Made by a program: the position numbers and the translations under genes. Positions 6,327 to 14,224 of a stretch of 32,175 nucleotides of DNA are shown here, piece after piece (positions within the stretch are counted from its first letter, which is position 1; each line of letters starts with the position of its first letter). The notes beneath the pieces were generated by a model. It was not told where the DNA came from. It saw nothing but the letters and a program-made list of their open reading frames with translations, and ran no database searches. This DNA is from an uncultured Faecalibacterium sp. (lineage in GTDB: Bacteria > Bacillota > Clostridia > Oscillospirales > Ruminococcaceae). The stretch covers positions 1 to 32,175 of the forward strand of contig CAKTCK010000021.1 in NCBI GenBank assembly GCA_934539245.1. The letters run 5' to 3'.

Positions 6327-7415
6327 TTACCGCTTGATATCGTAGTTCATGTTCATCAGGTTACGGATGGTGCTCACATCATCGGTGATGTTGGCATCGC
6401 CGTGGATGGTGTGCTTGATGGCGCTGCTTGCCACTGCAAAGTTGATCATATCCATAGCCTTGTAGTTGTGCAGCATGGCGTAGATCAGGCCGCTGGCAAA
6501 GGCGTCGCCGCCGCCCACGCGGTCCAGAATGTTAAAGGTGTACAGCTTGCTTTCGAAGGTATGACCCTCGTACCACATAAAGGCCTTCAGGCTGTTCTCG
6601 CTGCCGCTGTGGGCGTAGCGCACATGGCGGGCGATGCACTTCAGGTTGGGGTAGCGCTCAATAAACCGCTGGAAGATCTCGTCCTGCTGCTCGTAGCTGG
6701 GCTGCAAGGGCACGCCGTCCTTCCAGTCGCCCTTGCTGTGGTCGTTTTCGTCCTTCCACAGGTGGTAGGGCTCAATGCCCAGCAGCACGTCCACATAGGG
6801 CAGGCACTCGGTACAGAAGTCCCGTGCTTCCTCCCAAGTCCACAGGGTGGAGCGGAAGTTGCCGTCAAAGCTCACGGTCAGGCCTTTCTTCTTGGCAACC
6901 TTCAGCATATCAAGGATCAGGCTGCGGCAGTTGGGTGCCAGTGCCGGGGTGATGCCGCTGAGGTGCAGCCAATCGTAGCCGTCCAGCAGAGCGTCCAGAT
7001 CTACCTGAGAAAAATCGTACTCGGTAATGGCGCTGTGCTTGCGGTCGTAGATGACCTTGGAAGCGCGGATGCCATAGCCGGTCTCCAGATAATAAGTACC
7101 CAGACGGTTAGAGGGGGTCTCGTCCGGCTCGGTCAGGATCATGGGGGTGCAGTGCACATCGTTGGAGCGCAGCCAGCGCACAGCGCTCTTGCCCAGACTG
7201 TTGTTGGGCACTACGCTGAAGAAGGTGCTGTCCACGCCAAGGTTTGCCAGTGCCAGCGCAATGTTGGCCTCGCTGCCGCCGTAGCTGGCCTCAAAAGCGG
7301 ATGCCATGCGGATCTTTTCGTAGTTCGGCGGGGTCAGGCGCAGCATGATCTCACCACAGGTGATGAACTTCTGGCCATTGGGCTCGCTGCCAAGGATCGG
7401 ATTGAAATGTTCCAT
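6327..7415 (-). CDS. kdgK: PfkB-family sugar kinase, probable 2-keto-3-deoxygluconate kinase
   Basis: A 362-residue ribokinase/PfkB kinase. The N-terminal FITCGEIMLRLTPP start, the substrate motif YGGSEANIALALANLG and the C-terminal DRVGGGDAFASGLIYAML (phosphate loop and catalytic Asp) mark the family. The GEIMLRL...GSEANIA style best fits KDG kinases, which phosphorylate 2-keto-3-deoxygluconate in hexuronate breakdown; fructokinase or another sugar kinase remains possible. The ATG at 7415 follows AGGAGGA at 5 bases. The gene is monocistronic, with its own promoter and terminator. A near-palindromic LacI-type operator covers the -35 box, which fits control by sugar availability. No aldolase or uronate gene is nearby. 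Confidence 0.85.
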   Translation of the reverse strand: MEHFNPILGSEPNGQKFITCGEIMLRLTPPNYEKIRMASAFEASYGGSEANIALALANLGVDSTFFSVVPNNSLGKSAVRWLRSNDVHCTPMILTEPDETPSNRLGTYYLETGYGIRASKVIYDRKHSAITEYDFSQVDLDALLDGYDWLHLSGITPALAPNCRSLILDMLKVAKKKGLTVSFDGNFRSTLWTWEEARDFCTECLPYVDVLLGIEPYHLWKDENDHSKGDWKDGVPLQPSYEQQDEIFQRFIERYPNLKCIARHVRYAHSGSENSLKAFMWYEGHTFESKLYTFNILDRVGGGDAFASGLIYAMLHNYKAMDMINFAVASSAIKHTIHGDANITDDVSTIRNLMNMNYDIKR

Positions 7416-7472
7416 AAAGCTCCTCCTGATGACATTGCGGGAATCCGCAACTATTAACACATCGTTGTATCC

Positions 7473-7510
7473 ATTATAGTGCGTTCCCGGACAGAATGCA
7501 AGCGTTTGCA
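7473..7510 (-). promoter_or_regulatory. Kinase promoter with LacI/CcpA-type operator
   Basis: On the minus strand, TTGCAT (7496-7501) is spaced 17 bases from TATAAT (7473-7478). A near-perfect dyad TGCAAACGCTTGCA (minus strand, 7497-7510) overlaps the -35 box. It fits the CG-centred operator form of LacI-family regulators and 13 of 14 cre positions, so binding there would repress the kinase. Confidence 0.75.
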
Positions 7511-7578
7511 CGCGCAGGCAAGAGAAAATAAACCATAAAATTTGGTAAAGTTGCCGAAAAAGCTGCCCTGCCGCAGAA

Positions 7579-8493
7579 TCACACCCCGGTCAGGTCAAAA
7601 CTGGGGGTGTATTCCTCCTTGGCGCTGCTCTTCTGCTGCATATAGCCATGCACAAGCCCCTTGTCCATGGCGTAGTTCACCACCCGGCGGTATTCGTAGG
7701 TGGTGATGCGCCGCCCGATGCCGTGCTCTGCAGCCTTGTAGAAAGGGGTGTACTGGCTCATGACACTGGGCAGAAAGCACCCTGGGTCGGCGTCGTTCCA
7801 CGCAGCCATCTGGTCTAGCACGGCAAAGCTGTCCTCCACATGACCCGGCAGCGCCAGATGCCGCAGAATGACCCCCTTTTGCAGGATGCCGTCCGCATCG
7901 AACACGGGATGCCCGGCCTGCGCCATCATGGCTTCGATGGCGGGTTTTGCCTGTGCAAAATAGTCCGGCGCGGCGGAAAGCTCTGCGGAAAGGGCAGAGG
8001 ACACATATTTTAAATCAGCCAGCCAGATGTCGATGTACCCGCGCCACGCCTGCACGCTTTCCACGGTCTCGTAGCCGCCGGTGTTGCACACGATGGGCAG
8101 ACGGAGCCCCTTGGCGCGGGCAATGTTCAGCGCGGCAATGATCCACGGCTGCCACTGACCCGGGGTGACCAGATTGATGTTGTGTGCGCCCTGCGCCTGC
8201 AAATTCAAGAAGATCTCAGCCAGATGCTCCACGGTGATCTCTTTGCCCAGCCCCTCGGCGCTGATGGGGTAGTTCTGGCAGAAGCAGCACTTGAGGGTGC
8301 AGCCGGAAAAGAACACCGTGCCGCTGCCCCTTGTGCCGCTGATGCAGGGCTCCTCCCAGTGGTGCAGGGCAGCGCGGGCAGCCTTTAAGGCGGCGCCCGC
8401 CCCGCAGAAGCCGGTGCGCCCGGCGGCACGGTCGGCACCGCAGCGGCGGGGGCAGAGGGTGCAGCGAGTGGGAATGGAAATGGTTTTCGGCAT
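7579..8493 (-). CDS. PflX-like radical SAM protein (COG1313 type)
   Basis: A 304-residue radical SAM protein. The N-terminus holds extra cysteines (CTLCPRRCGADR, TGFCG) and the SAM cluster is FSGCTLKCCFCQNYPIS (CxxxCxxC). The NLVTPGQWQPWIIAAL and LADLKYVS segments are typical of the family annotated as putative pyruvate formate-lyase activating enzyme, PflX. Such proteins are expected to install glycyl radicals or act on an unknown target; no glycyl radical enzyme is in this window. I chose the ATG at 8493, about 11 bases after AAAGGA; a TTG at 8502 is possible. The gene is monocistronic and divergent from the FBPase gene. No strong terminator is visible in the 67 bases downstream of 7512. 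Confidence 0.85.
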   Translation of the reverse strand: MPKTISIPTRCTLCPRRCGADRAAGRTGFCGAGAALKAARAALHHWEEPCISGTRGSGTVFFSGCTLKCCFCQNYPISAEGLGKEITVEHLAEIFLNLQAQGAHNINLVTPGQWQPWIIAALNIARAKGLRLPIVCNTGGYETVESVQAWRGYIDIWLADLKYVSSALSAELSAAPDYFAQAKPAIEAMMAQAGHPVFDADGILQKGVILRHLALPGHVEDSFAVLDQMAAWNDADPGCFLPSVMSQYTPFYKAAEHGIGRRITTYEYRRVVNYAMDKGLVHGYMQQKSSAKEEYTPSFDLTGV

Positions 8494-8529
8494 AATATCC
8501 AAAGTCCTTTGCTTAAAATTTTCGTATTC

Positions 8530-8563
8530 AGTATACCACTTTTGAGGCCATTCGTGCTATACT
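8530..8563. promoter_or_regulatory. Mirrored divergent promoters with extended -10 boxes
   Basis: On the plus strand TGCTATACT (8555-8563) and on the minus strand TGGTATACT (8538-8530) are both extended -10 boxes. The 10-base arms 8530-8539 and 8554-8563 are complementary at 9 of 10 positions. Neither promoter has a good -35 box at the usual distance, consistent with reliance on the extended -10. They would serve the radical SAM gene (minus) and the FBPase gene (plus). Confidence 0.6.
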
Positions 8564-8638
8564 GAAATACAGAGAAACGATAATACAAAAAACGCAACAT
8601 CTTTGCAGGGCAAAGACTGCGTTATGATGGAGGAGACC

Positions 8639-10645
8639 ATGCGCACCGAAACCGATGAGATCCGCGATAATCTGAAATATCTGACCCTGCTGGCCAGAGA
8701 TTACCCCTCGCAGGCGGCGGCCGCCAGCGAGATCATCAGCAATCAGGCGCTGCTCAAGCTGCCCAAGGGCACCGAGCATTTCATGAGCGACCTGCACGGC
8801 GAAAACGAGGCCTTTGTGCACATTTTGAACTCGGCCTCCGGTGTCATCCGGGAAAAGGTGGATGCCGTGTTGGGCGACACCATGCCGGAGGCAGCCCGTG
8901 CCGAGCTTGCCACCCTGATCTACTATCCCACCGAAAAGCTGCCCCAGCTCAAGGCACGCTGCACCACCGAGGATGCGCTGGAGCAGTGGTACACCCAGAC
9001 CCTTCTCCAGCTGATCGATATCTGTCGTCTGGTGTCCTCCAAGCACACACGCGACCATGTGCGCAGCTGTCTGCCGTCCAGCTGTGGCTATATTCTGGAC
9101 GAGCTGCTCCACGCCCACTTTGAGGATCACGATAAAGACCTGTACTACGGCCAGATCGTGGGCAGCATCATCGAGAATGGCCGTGCCGACCGCTTTATCG
9201 TGCGCCTGTGCGAGCTCATCAAGCATCTGGCGGTGGACAAGCTGCATATCGTGGGCGACCTGTTTGACCGCGGTCCCCGCCCGGATATTATTCTGGATCT
9301 GTTGATGCGCCACCATAACGTGGATATCCAGTGGGGCAACCATGACGTGGTATGGATGGGTGCTGCCGCCGGCAGTCCTATCTGCATCTGCACCGTACTT
9401 AAGACTACGCTGGCCTACCACAACCACGGGATGCTGGAGGACTGCTACGGCATCAACCTGCGGCACTTGCAGCGCATGGCGGAGCAGTTCTACGGCGAGG
9501 ACGATCTTTCTATCTGGATGCCCCACACGGACGCCGCCCGCGGCCCCTATACGGAAGGAATGCTCCACCGCTGCGCCGTGATGCACAAGGCTATCTCCAT
9601 CCTCATGTTCAAGCTGGAGTGTCAGGTCATTGACCGCAACCCGGATTTCCAGATGCAGGGGCGGGATTATCTGCGCCGCATCGACTGGGACGCTCATACC
9701 GTGCAGGTAGGGGAGAAAAGTTACCCCCTGCGGGACACCTCCTTCCCCACGGTAGACCCGGCAGACCCCGCAAGGCTGAACCCGGACGAGCAGCTGGTAC
9801 TGCACAAGCTGGTGCAGTCCTTCCGGCAGAGCGAAAAATTACAACAGCATATTGAATTTTTGTATGCCAAGGGCAGCGTGTACCACATTGAAAACGGCAA
9901 TCTGCTCTACCACGGCGCTGTGCCCATGAACACGAAGGGCGGCTTTGCGGTGGAGCACTTTGAGGGACGCCGCTACTCCGGCCGTGCCCTGATGGATTAC
10001 TGCGACGCCCGCGCCCGCCGTGGTTACTATGGGGCAGAGGGCAGCGCCGCCCGCCAGAGCGGACAGGATTTTCTGTGGTATCTGTGGTGCGGCAAGCTTT
10101 CGCCGCTGTTTGGCCGCAGCGCCATGACCACCTTCGAGCGGCTGTATATCGCCGACCCCGCCACCCATACGGAGGTCAAGGACCCCTATTATAGCTGGTA
10201 CAACGACGAGGCCGCCTGCCGCCGCATTCTGGCAGAGTTCGGCCTGCCGGGCACGAGCCATATCGTCAACGGCCATGTGCCGGTGCAGGAGAAAAACGGC
10301 GAGAGCCCCATCAAGGGCGGGGGACGGCTGGTGGTCATTGACGGCGGGTTCTGCCGCGCCTACCACGAAAAGACCGGTATTGCCGGGTATACGCTGGTGT
10401 ATTCCAGCCGCACTATGTCCCTGCGCACCCATCAGCCCTTTGAAAGCGCAGAAAAGGCAGTGCGGGAAAACTTGGACATTCTGTCCCAGAAGAACATTCT
10501 GGAGACCGAAAATCATCGCATCCTCGTGGAAGATACGGACGAGGGCGAGGTGCTGCGGGAGCGCGTGCATGACCTCAAGCAGCTTGTAACGGCCTATCAG
10601 CTGGGCTGGATCCCGGAGGCGCGGTGCGAGGATCACGTTTGGTGA
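8639..10645 (+). CDS. fbp: Fructose-1,6-bisphosphatase, class III
   Basis: A 668-residue enzyme of the Firmicute class III FBPase family (COG3855), close to the family's usual length. It hydrolyses fructose 1,6-bisphosphate to fructose 6-phosphate in gluconeogenesis. Metallophosphatase signatures are clear: MSDLHGENEAF (metal ligands Asp51, His53), GDLFDRGPRPD, GNHDVVWMGAAAG and the late NGHVPV. The ATG at 8639 follows GGAGG by 5 bases; upstream starts at 8603 and 8624 lack a ribosome site. The gene is transcribed alone from the divergent promoter. No clear terminator is visible after it. Confidence 0.95.
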   Translation: MRTETDEIRDNLKYLTLLARDYPSQAAAASEIISNQALLKLPKGTEHFMSDLHGENEAFVHILNSASGVIREKVDAVLGDTMPEAARAELATLIYYPTEKLPQLKARCTTEDALEQWYTQTLLQLIDICRLVSSKHTRDHVRSCLPSSCGYILDELLHAHFEDHDKDLYYGQIVGSIIENGRADRFIVRLCELIKHLAVDKLHIVGDLFDRGPRPDIILDLLMRHHNVDIQWGNHDVVWMGAAAGSPICICTVLKTTLAYHNHGMLEDCYGINLRHLQRMAEQFYGEDDLSIWMPHTDAARGPYTEGMLHRCAVMHKAISILMFKLECQVIDRNPDFQMQGRDYLRRIDWDAHTVQVGEKSYPLRDTSFPTVDPADPARLNPDEQLVLHKLVQSFRQSEKLQQHIEFLYAKGSVYHIENGNLLYHGAVPMNTKGGFAVEHFEGRRYSGRALMDYCDARARRGYYGAEGSAARQSGQDFLWYLWCGKLSPLFGRSAMTTFERLYIADPATHTEVKDPYYSWYNDEAACRRILAEFGLPGTSHIVNGHVPVQEKNGESPIKGGGRLVVIDGGFCRAYHEKTGIAGYTLVYSSRTMSLRTHQPFESAEKAVRENLDILSQKNILETENHRILVEDTDEGEVLRERVHDLKQLVTAYQLGWIPEARCEDHVW

Positions 10646-10770
10646 TATCGCCAAAGGGTAAAATTGGGGTCAGCATCCGTCAAAATTGATGAAAAACCCA
10701 ATAAAATTTTGGAATATCTGCGTATAATCTGGGCAAAACAGAAAATAATGAAACATGTACAAATCGGGCT

Positions 10771-10798
10771 TTGCTTTTTTGTGGAAGTAGTGTATAAT
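10771..10798 (+). promoter_or_regulatory. murA promoter
   Basis: TTGCTT (10771-10776), 16-base spacer, TATAAT (10793-10798). RNA would begin near 10805, giving a leader of about 120 bases. A second TATAAT is at 10723-10728 but lacks a good -35 box. Confidence 0.7.
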
Positions 10799-10887
10799 AG
10801 GATAGTTATAAATCTGCCCCTGTGTTGGTGAATCTGTACACCCCGGCGGTAGAAGTAACGAGATGGAATGCTTTCAGTAGCCTTAAC

Positions 10888-10906
10888 AGGCCTGTGGCAC
10901 AGGCCT
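10888..10906 (+). promoter_or_regulatory. Hairpin just before the murA ribosome site
   Basis: A perfect 8-bp stem AGGCCTGT/ACAGGCCT with a 3-base loop ends five bases before AAGGAG (10912-10917). It could affect ribosome access or mRNA stability. I recognise no riboswitch class in the roughly 120-base leader. Confidence 0.5.
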
Positions 10907-10926
10907 TTGACAAGGAGATCATAAAA

Positions 10927-12213
10927 GTGGAGAAATTTGTTATTACCGGCGGTAAGCCCCTGCACGGAGAAGTGACCATTTCCGGCGCAAAAAATGCGGC
11001 TGTGGGTATTCTGCCTGCTACCATTCTGGCAGCGGATGTCTGCGTGATCGAAAATCTGCCCGATATCAGCGATGTGTCGGTCAGCCTCAAAATCCTGAGC
11101 ACCCTGGGTGCGCAGGTGAAGATGCTCAACCGCAACACCTACGAGATCGATACGCGGCATTTGGTCACCACCAATGTGCCGGACGATCTGTCCCGTCAGA
11201 TGCGCGCCAGCTACTACTTCCTTGGCGCACTGCTTTCCCGCTTTGGCAAGGCACAGGTTGCCATGCCCGGCGGCTGCAATCTGGGCCCCCGCCCCATCGA
11301 CCAGCACTTGAAGGTGTTCAGCGCGCTGGGCGCAGAGGACAGCGTGGACTACGGCATGATCACGGTGCGCTCCAAGCAGGAACTGACCGGTGCCCATATC
11401 TTCTTTGATAAGGTCAGCGTGGGCGCTACCATGAATGGTATGCTCTCTGCAGTCATGGCTAAGGGTCAGACCATTCTGGAAAACTGCGCCAAGGAGCCCC
11501 ATGTGGTGGATCTGGCAAACTTTTTGAATATGTGCGGCGCAGACGTGCGCGGTGCCGGTACCGATGTCATCAAGGTGCGCGGCGTGGAAAAGATGCACGG
11601 CTGCACTTACAGCATCATCCCGGATCAGATCGAGGCCGGCAGCTACATGGTGGCTGCTGCTGCCACCGGCGGTGATGTCCTCATCAAGAACGTCACCCCC
11701 AAGCACTTGGAGCCCATCACGGCCAAGCTGCGCCGCGCTGGCATCACTGTGGAAGAATTTGACGATGCTGTGCGGGTATCTCGCACCGGCGATATTCTGC
11801 CGCTGAAGATCAATACCATGCCGCACCCCGGCTTTCCCACCGATATGCAGCCCCTGATGGGTGTGCTGCTGAGCGTGGCTAAGGGCACCAGCACCATCAC
11901 CGAGAGCGTGTGGGACAACCGCTTCCGCTATGTGGACGAGCTGCGCAAGATGGGTGCCAGCGTGCAGGTGGACGGTCAGGTGGCCGTGTTTGAGGGCGTG
12001 GAAAAGCTCAGCCCTGCACCGCTGCGCGCTTCCGACCTGCGTGCCGGTGCTGCCATGGTGGTGGCCGCTCTGATGGCCGACGGCACCAGCGAGATCGAGG
12101 AGATCGGTCATATCGAGCGCGGCTACGAGAATATCGTGGAAAAGCTGCGCGGTCTGGGTGCAGAGATCAGCAAGGTGGAGCGGGTGCCCGCTGCACTGGA
12201 ACAGGCCCTGTAA
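10927..12213 (+). CDS. murA: UDP-N-acetylglucosamine 1-carboxyvinyltransferase
   Basis: A 428-residue MurA, which transfers enolpyruvate from PEP to UDP-GlcNAc in the first committed cytosolic step of peptidoglycan synthesis. Visible features are VEKFVITGGKPLHGEVTISG at the N-terminus, the UDP-GlcNAc/PEP-binding SGAKNA (Lys22, Asn23), the catalytic loop MPGGCNLGPRPIDQH with Cys117 (the fosfomycin-sensitive residue, not Asp), and the C-terminal RGYENIVEKLRGLGA. The start is GTG at 10927, nine bases after AAGGAG; the longer frame to 10822 lies in the leader and lacks a ribosome site. A terminator follows. Confidence 0.96.
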   Translation: MEKFVITGGKPLHGEVTISGAKNAAVGILPATILAADVCVIENLPDISDVSVSLKILSTLGAQVKMLNRNTYEIDTRHLVTTNVPDDLSRQMRASYYFLGALLSRFGKAQVAMPGGCNLGPRPIDQHLKVFSALGAEDSVDYGMITVRSKQELTGAHIFFDKVSVGATMNGMLSAVMAKGQTILENCAKEPHVVDLANFLNMCGADVRGAGTDVIKVRGVEKMHGCTYSIIPDQIEAGSYMVAAAATGGDVLIKNVTPKHLEPITAKLRRAGITVEEFDDAVRVSRTGDILPLKINTMPHPGFPTDMQPLMGVLLSVAKGTSTITESVWDNRFRYVDELRKMGASVQVDGQVAVFEGVEKLSPAPLRASDLRAGAAMVVAALMADGTSEIEEIGHIERGYENIVEKLRGLGAEISKVERVPAALEQAL

Positions 12214-12228
12214 TACAAACAAAAGACA

Positions 12229-12266
12229 AACAGCCTGCCGTAAGTTCTGTGCGGCGGGCTGTTTTT
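12229..12266 (+). terminator. murA terminator
   Basis: A 12-bp stem (12229-12240 with 12252-12263, one G-T pair), an 11-base loop and a five-T tract. The next gene starts 24 bases further on. Confidence 0.88.
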
Positions 12267-12289
12267 GGCTGATAACATAAGAGGTTTTC

Positions 12290-13078
12290 ATGGCAGAGTT
12301 CATTTCATTGTATTCCGGCTCCTCCGGCAACAGTAGCGTGGTGCGGTGCGGCGCACAGTACCTCATCGTGGATATGGGCAAGGGGGTGCGCACCACTACG
12401 GCGGCGCTCAAATCGCTGGGGCTTGCCATCAGCGATTGCGCGGGCATCCTTGTCACCCACGAGCATAGCGACCACGTCAAGGGGCTTTCCACCTTTCTGA
12501 AAAAGAACCCGCTGCCGGTGTACGGCGCAGCGGCTACGCTGGATTTTCTGGATGCTAACGACATTGTGCCCGCCAACTGTGAACTGAACACGCTGGAGGG
12601 CAGGGAAGAGGACATCGGCTGCTTCGGGGTGCAGTCTTTCCCCACCAGCCACGATGTGCCCTGCGTGGGCTACCGCATCCACACCCCGGACGATAAGACC
12701 ATGACCATCGCCACCGACCTTGGTACCCTGACCCCGCCGGTGCACGAGGCGCTTTCCGGCTGCGACCTTGTGGCGCTGGAAAGCAATTACGACCTGCACA
12801 TGTTGCGCAGCGGGCCCTACCCCTACTATCTGCGCGCTCGTATCGAGAGCGTGCGGGGACACCTTTCCAACGACGAGTGCTCCGCAAAGCTTTTGGAGCT
12901 GATCCAGAGTGGCTGCAAAAAGTTTGCCCTGTGCCATCTCTCGCAGGAGAATAACACGCCCAGCCTTGCCTTGCAGACTGTGTTTACCACCTTGGGCGCA
13001 GCCGGTGTCGTGCCGGAAAAGGACTGCATCGTGCAGGCACAGCGCCGCAACGAAGTAAGCCCCGCATTGGAGTTCTGA
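12290..13078 (+). CDS. WalJ/YycJ-like metallo-beta-lactamase-fold hydrolase
   Basis: A 262-residue metallo-hydrolase. ISLYSGSSGNSS at the N-terminus, the metal motif THEHSDHVKGL (His57, His59, Asp61, His62), the later TSHDVPCVGYRI and CDLVALESNYD, and CHLSQENNTPSLAL near the C-terminus all fit the YycJ/WalJ (VicX) family. Relatives are proposed 5'-3' exonucleases acting in mismatch repair or envelope homeostasis. Here the gene is not in the usual walRK operon. The ATG at 12290 has AAGAGG nearby. It lies just behind the murA terminator and may depend on read-through, since I see no clear promoter in the short gap. Confidence 0.88.
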   Translation: MAEFISLYSGSSGNSSVVRCGAQYLIVDMGKGVRTTTAALKSLGLAISDCAGILVTHEHSDHVKGLSTFLKKNPLPVYGAAATLDFLDANDIVPANCELNTLEGREEDIGCFGVQSFPTSHDVPCVGYRIHTPDDKTMTIATDLGTLTPPVHEALSGCDLVALESNYDLHMLRSGPYPYYLRARIESVRGHLSNDECSAKLLELIQSGCKKFALCHLSQENNTPSLALQTVFTTLGAAGVVPEKDCIVQAQRRNEVSPALEF

Positions 13079-13091
13079 TTTATCAAACAAT

Positions 13092-13158
13092 AAAGCCATC
13101 TGCAACAGCTGATTCCAAGGGCTTCAAACCTCGGTCGTGCTGCGGCAGATGGCTTTTT
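13092..13158 (+). terminator. Long-loop terminator, possibly bidirectional
   Basis: A 12-bp perfect stem (13092-13103 with 13145-13156) encloses about 41 bases and ends in five Ts. Read on the minus strand it is followed by CTTTATTGTTT, so it may also end the convergent dnaD-dnaC transcript. The stretch 13159-13234 holds no gene that I can support. Confidence 0.7.
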
Positions 13159-13234
13159 CTTTGAACGGTGATTCGCGCTTATTTTGCGTTTGCTTCTCTC
13201 AAAAGATGTACAACTCTGGCAGAAATAAAACGAC

Positions 13235-14215
13235 TTATTCTGCGGCCTTCTGTACTCGGATATCACTGCCTAAAAACTGAATCTGTACAAAGGCTGCAAG
13301 GCGGCTGGAAATCTTCTCTGTATACAGCTTTTCCAGCAGCGCACCGTCCGTGATGTTGGTTGTGACGATGGTGGGCAGCTTTGCGCCCAAGCGGTTATTC
13401 AGCAGGCTGTATAGATTCGTCAGGAAGAAGCTGGAATTGAACTCAGTACCCAGATCATCTAAAATCAGCAGATCGGCGTTGCAGGCGGTCTGGAACAAGG
13501 TCTCCTCCTCGCCGCCGGGGTCAGTGCCGAAATGCAGCGCTTCCAGCTTGCCGAAAAAGTCCGGGCAGGAGACATAGATCACATCGTAGTTCTGCCGCAG
13601 CACCTCCCCGGCAATGGCAAGGGCGGCATGGGTCTTACCCAGCCCTGCGTTGCCCACCAGCAGCAGGCTCTCGCGGGTGGCAGGGGAGAAGTCCGCGGCG
13701 TAATCCCGCAGGTCGGCCAGAACGCCGGCCATGTAGCTGCGCACGCTCTCGCCCAGCGTCTTGTCCATGGTGTTGGGGTAGTAGTCCAGCTGCATGGTGT
13801 CAAAGCTGGAGACAGACAGGCTGGACAACTCCTCGATCTCCTTGCGGCGCAGCTGCTGCATCACCCGGCGCACACAGTCACAGGTGCGGCCGTCCACCGC
13901 GCCGGTGTCCTCGCACCGCTTGCAGGTGAACTTCGGTTCCAGCGCATCCGCAGGGCGTCCGCTCTCAGCCAGCAGGGCGGTCAGCTTCTGCTTTGCTGCC
14001 GCAAGGGCAGCGGCAGCCTCGGTGCGGTCCTTGCCGGAAGCTCCGGCAATGGCGCAGCGGATGCCCCGCACCCGAACTTCCTCTTCGGCGTGGCGCAGCC
14101 CGGGGATGGCGGCCTCGGCTTCGGCCTGTGCATCCTGTGCCAGGGCGCGGGCGGTCTGCCGCCGCATGGCTACGGTGCGCAATGCCTGCTGATACAATTC
14201 GTTTTTGGTACGCAT
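13235..14215 (-). CDS. dnaC: DnaC/DnaI-like helicase loader ATPase
   Basis: A 326-residue AAA+ protein of the DnaC/IstB group. The N-terminus (1-90) is helical and alanine-rich. Then comes a four-cysteine zinc site, CKRCEDTGAVDGRTCDC (Cys98, 101, 112, 114), as in DnaI-type loaders. The ATPase follows with Walker A GNAGLGKT (188-195) and Walker B LLILDDLGTEF (about 249-259), and an arginine-rich end. It should load the replicative helicase with DnaD during replication initiation or restart. AAGGAG precedes the ATG, and the gene starts 9 bases after the dnaD stop. IstB of insertion sequences is related, but no transposase is present. Confidence 0.9.
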   Translation of the reverse strand: MRTKNELYQQALRTVAMRRQTARALAQDAQAEAEAAIPGLRHAEEEVRVRGIRCAIAGASGKDRTEAAAALAAAKQKLTALLAESGRPADALEPKFTCKRCEDTGAVDGRTCDCVRRVMQQLRRKEIEELSSLSVSSFDTMQLDYYPNTMDKTLGESVRSYMAGVLADLRDYAADFSPATRESLLLVGNAGLGKTHAALAIAGEVLRQNYDVIYVSCPDFFGKLEALHFGTDPGGEEETLFQTACNADLLILDDLGTEFNSSFFLTNLYSLLNNRLGAKLPTIVTTNITDGALLEKLYTEKISSRLAAFVQIQFLGSDIRVQKAAE

Positions 14216-14224
14216 AAAGGCTCC

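Noticed and set aside
10633..12645. Minus-strand open frame of 670 codons opposite murA
   Set aside because: Shadow of murA and the WalJ-like gene, and it crosses the murA terminator.
13235..14215. DnaC-like gene as an IstB transposition protein
   Set aside because: No IstA-type transposase or inverted repeats are nearby; the zinc site and the dnaD neighbour fit a helicase loader.
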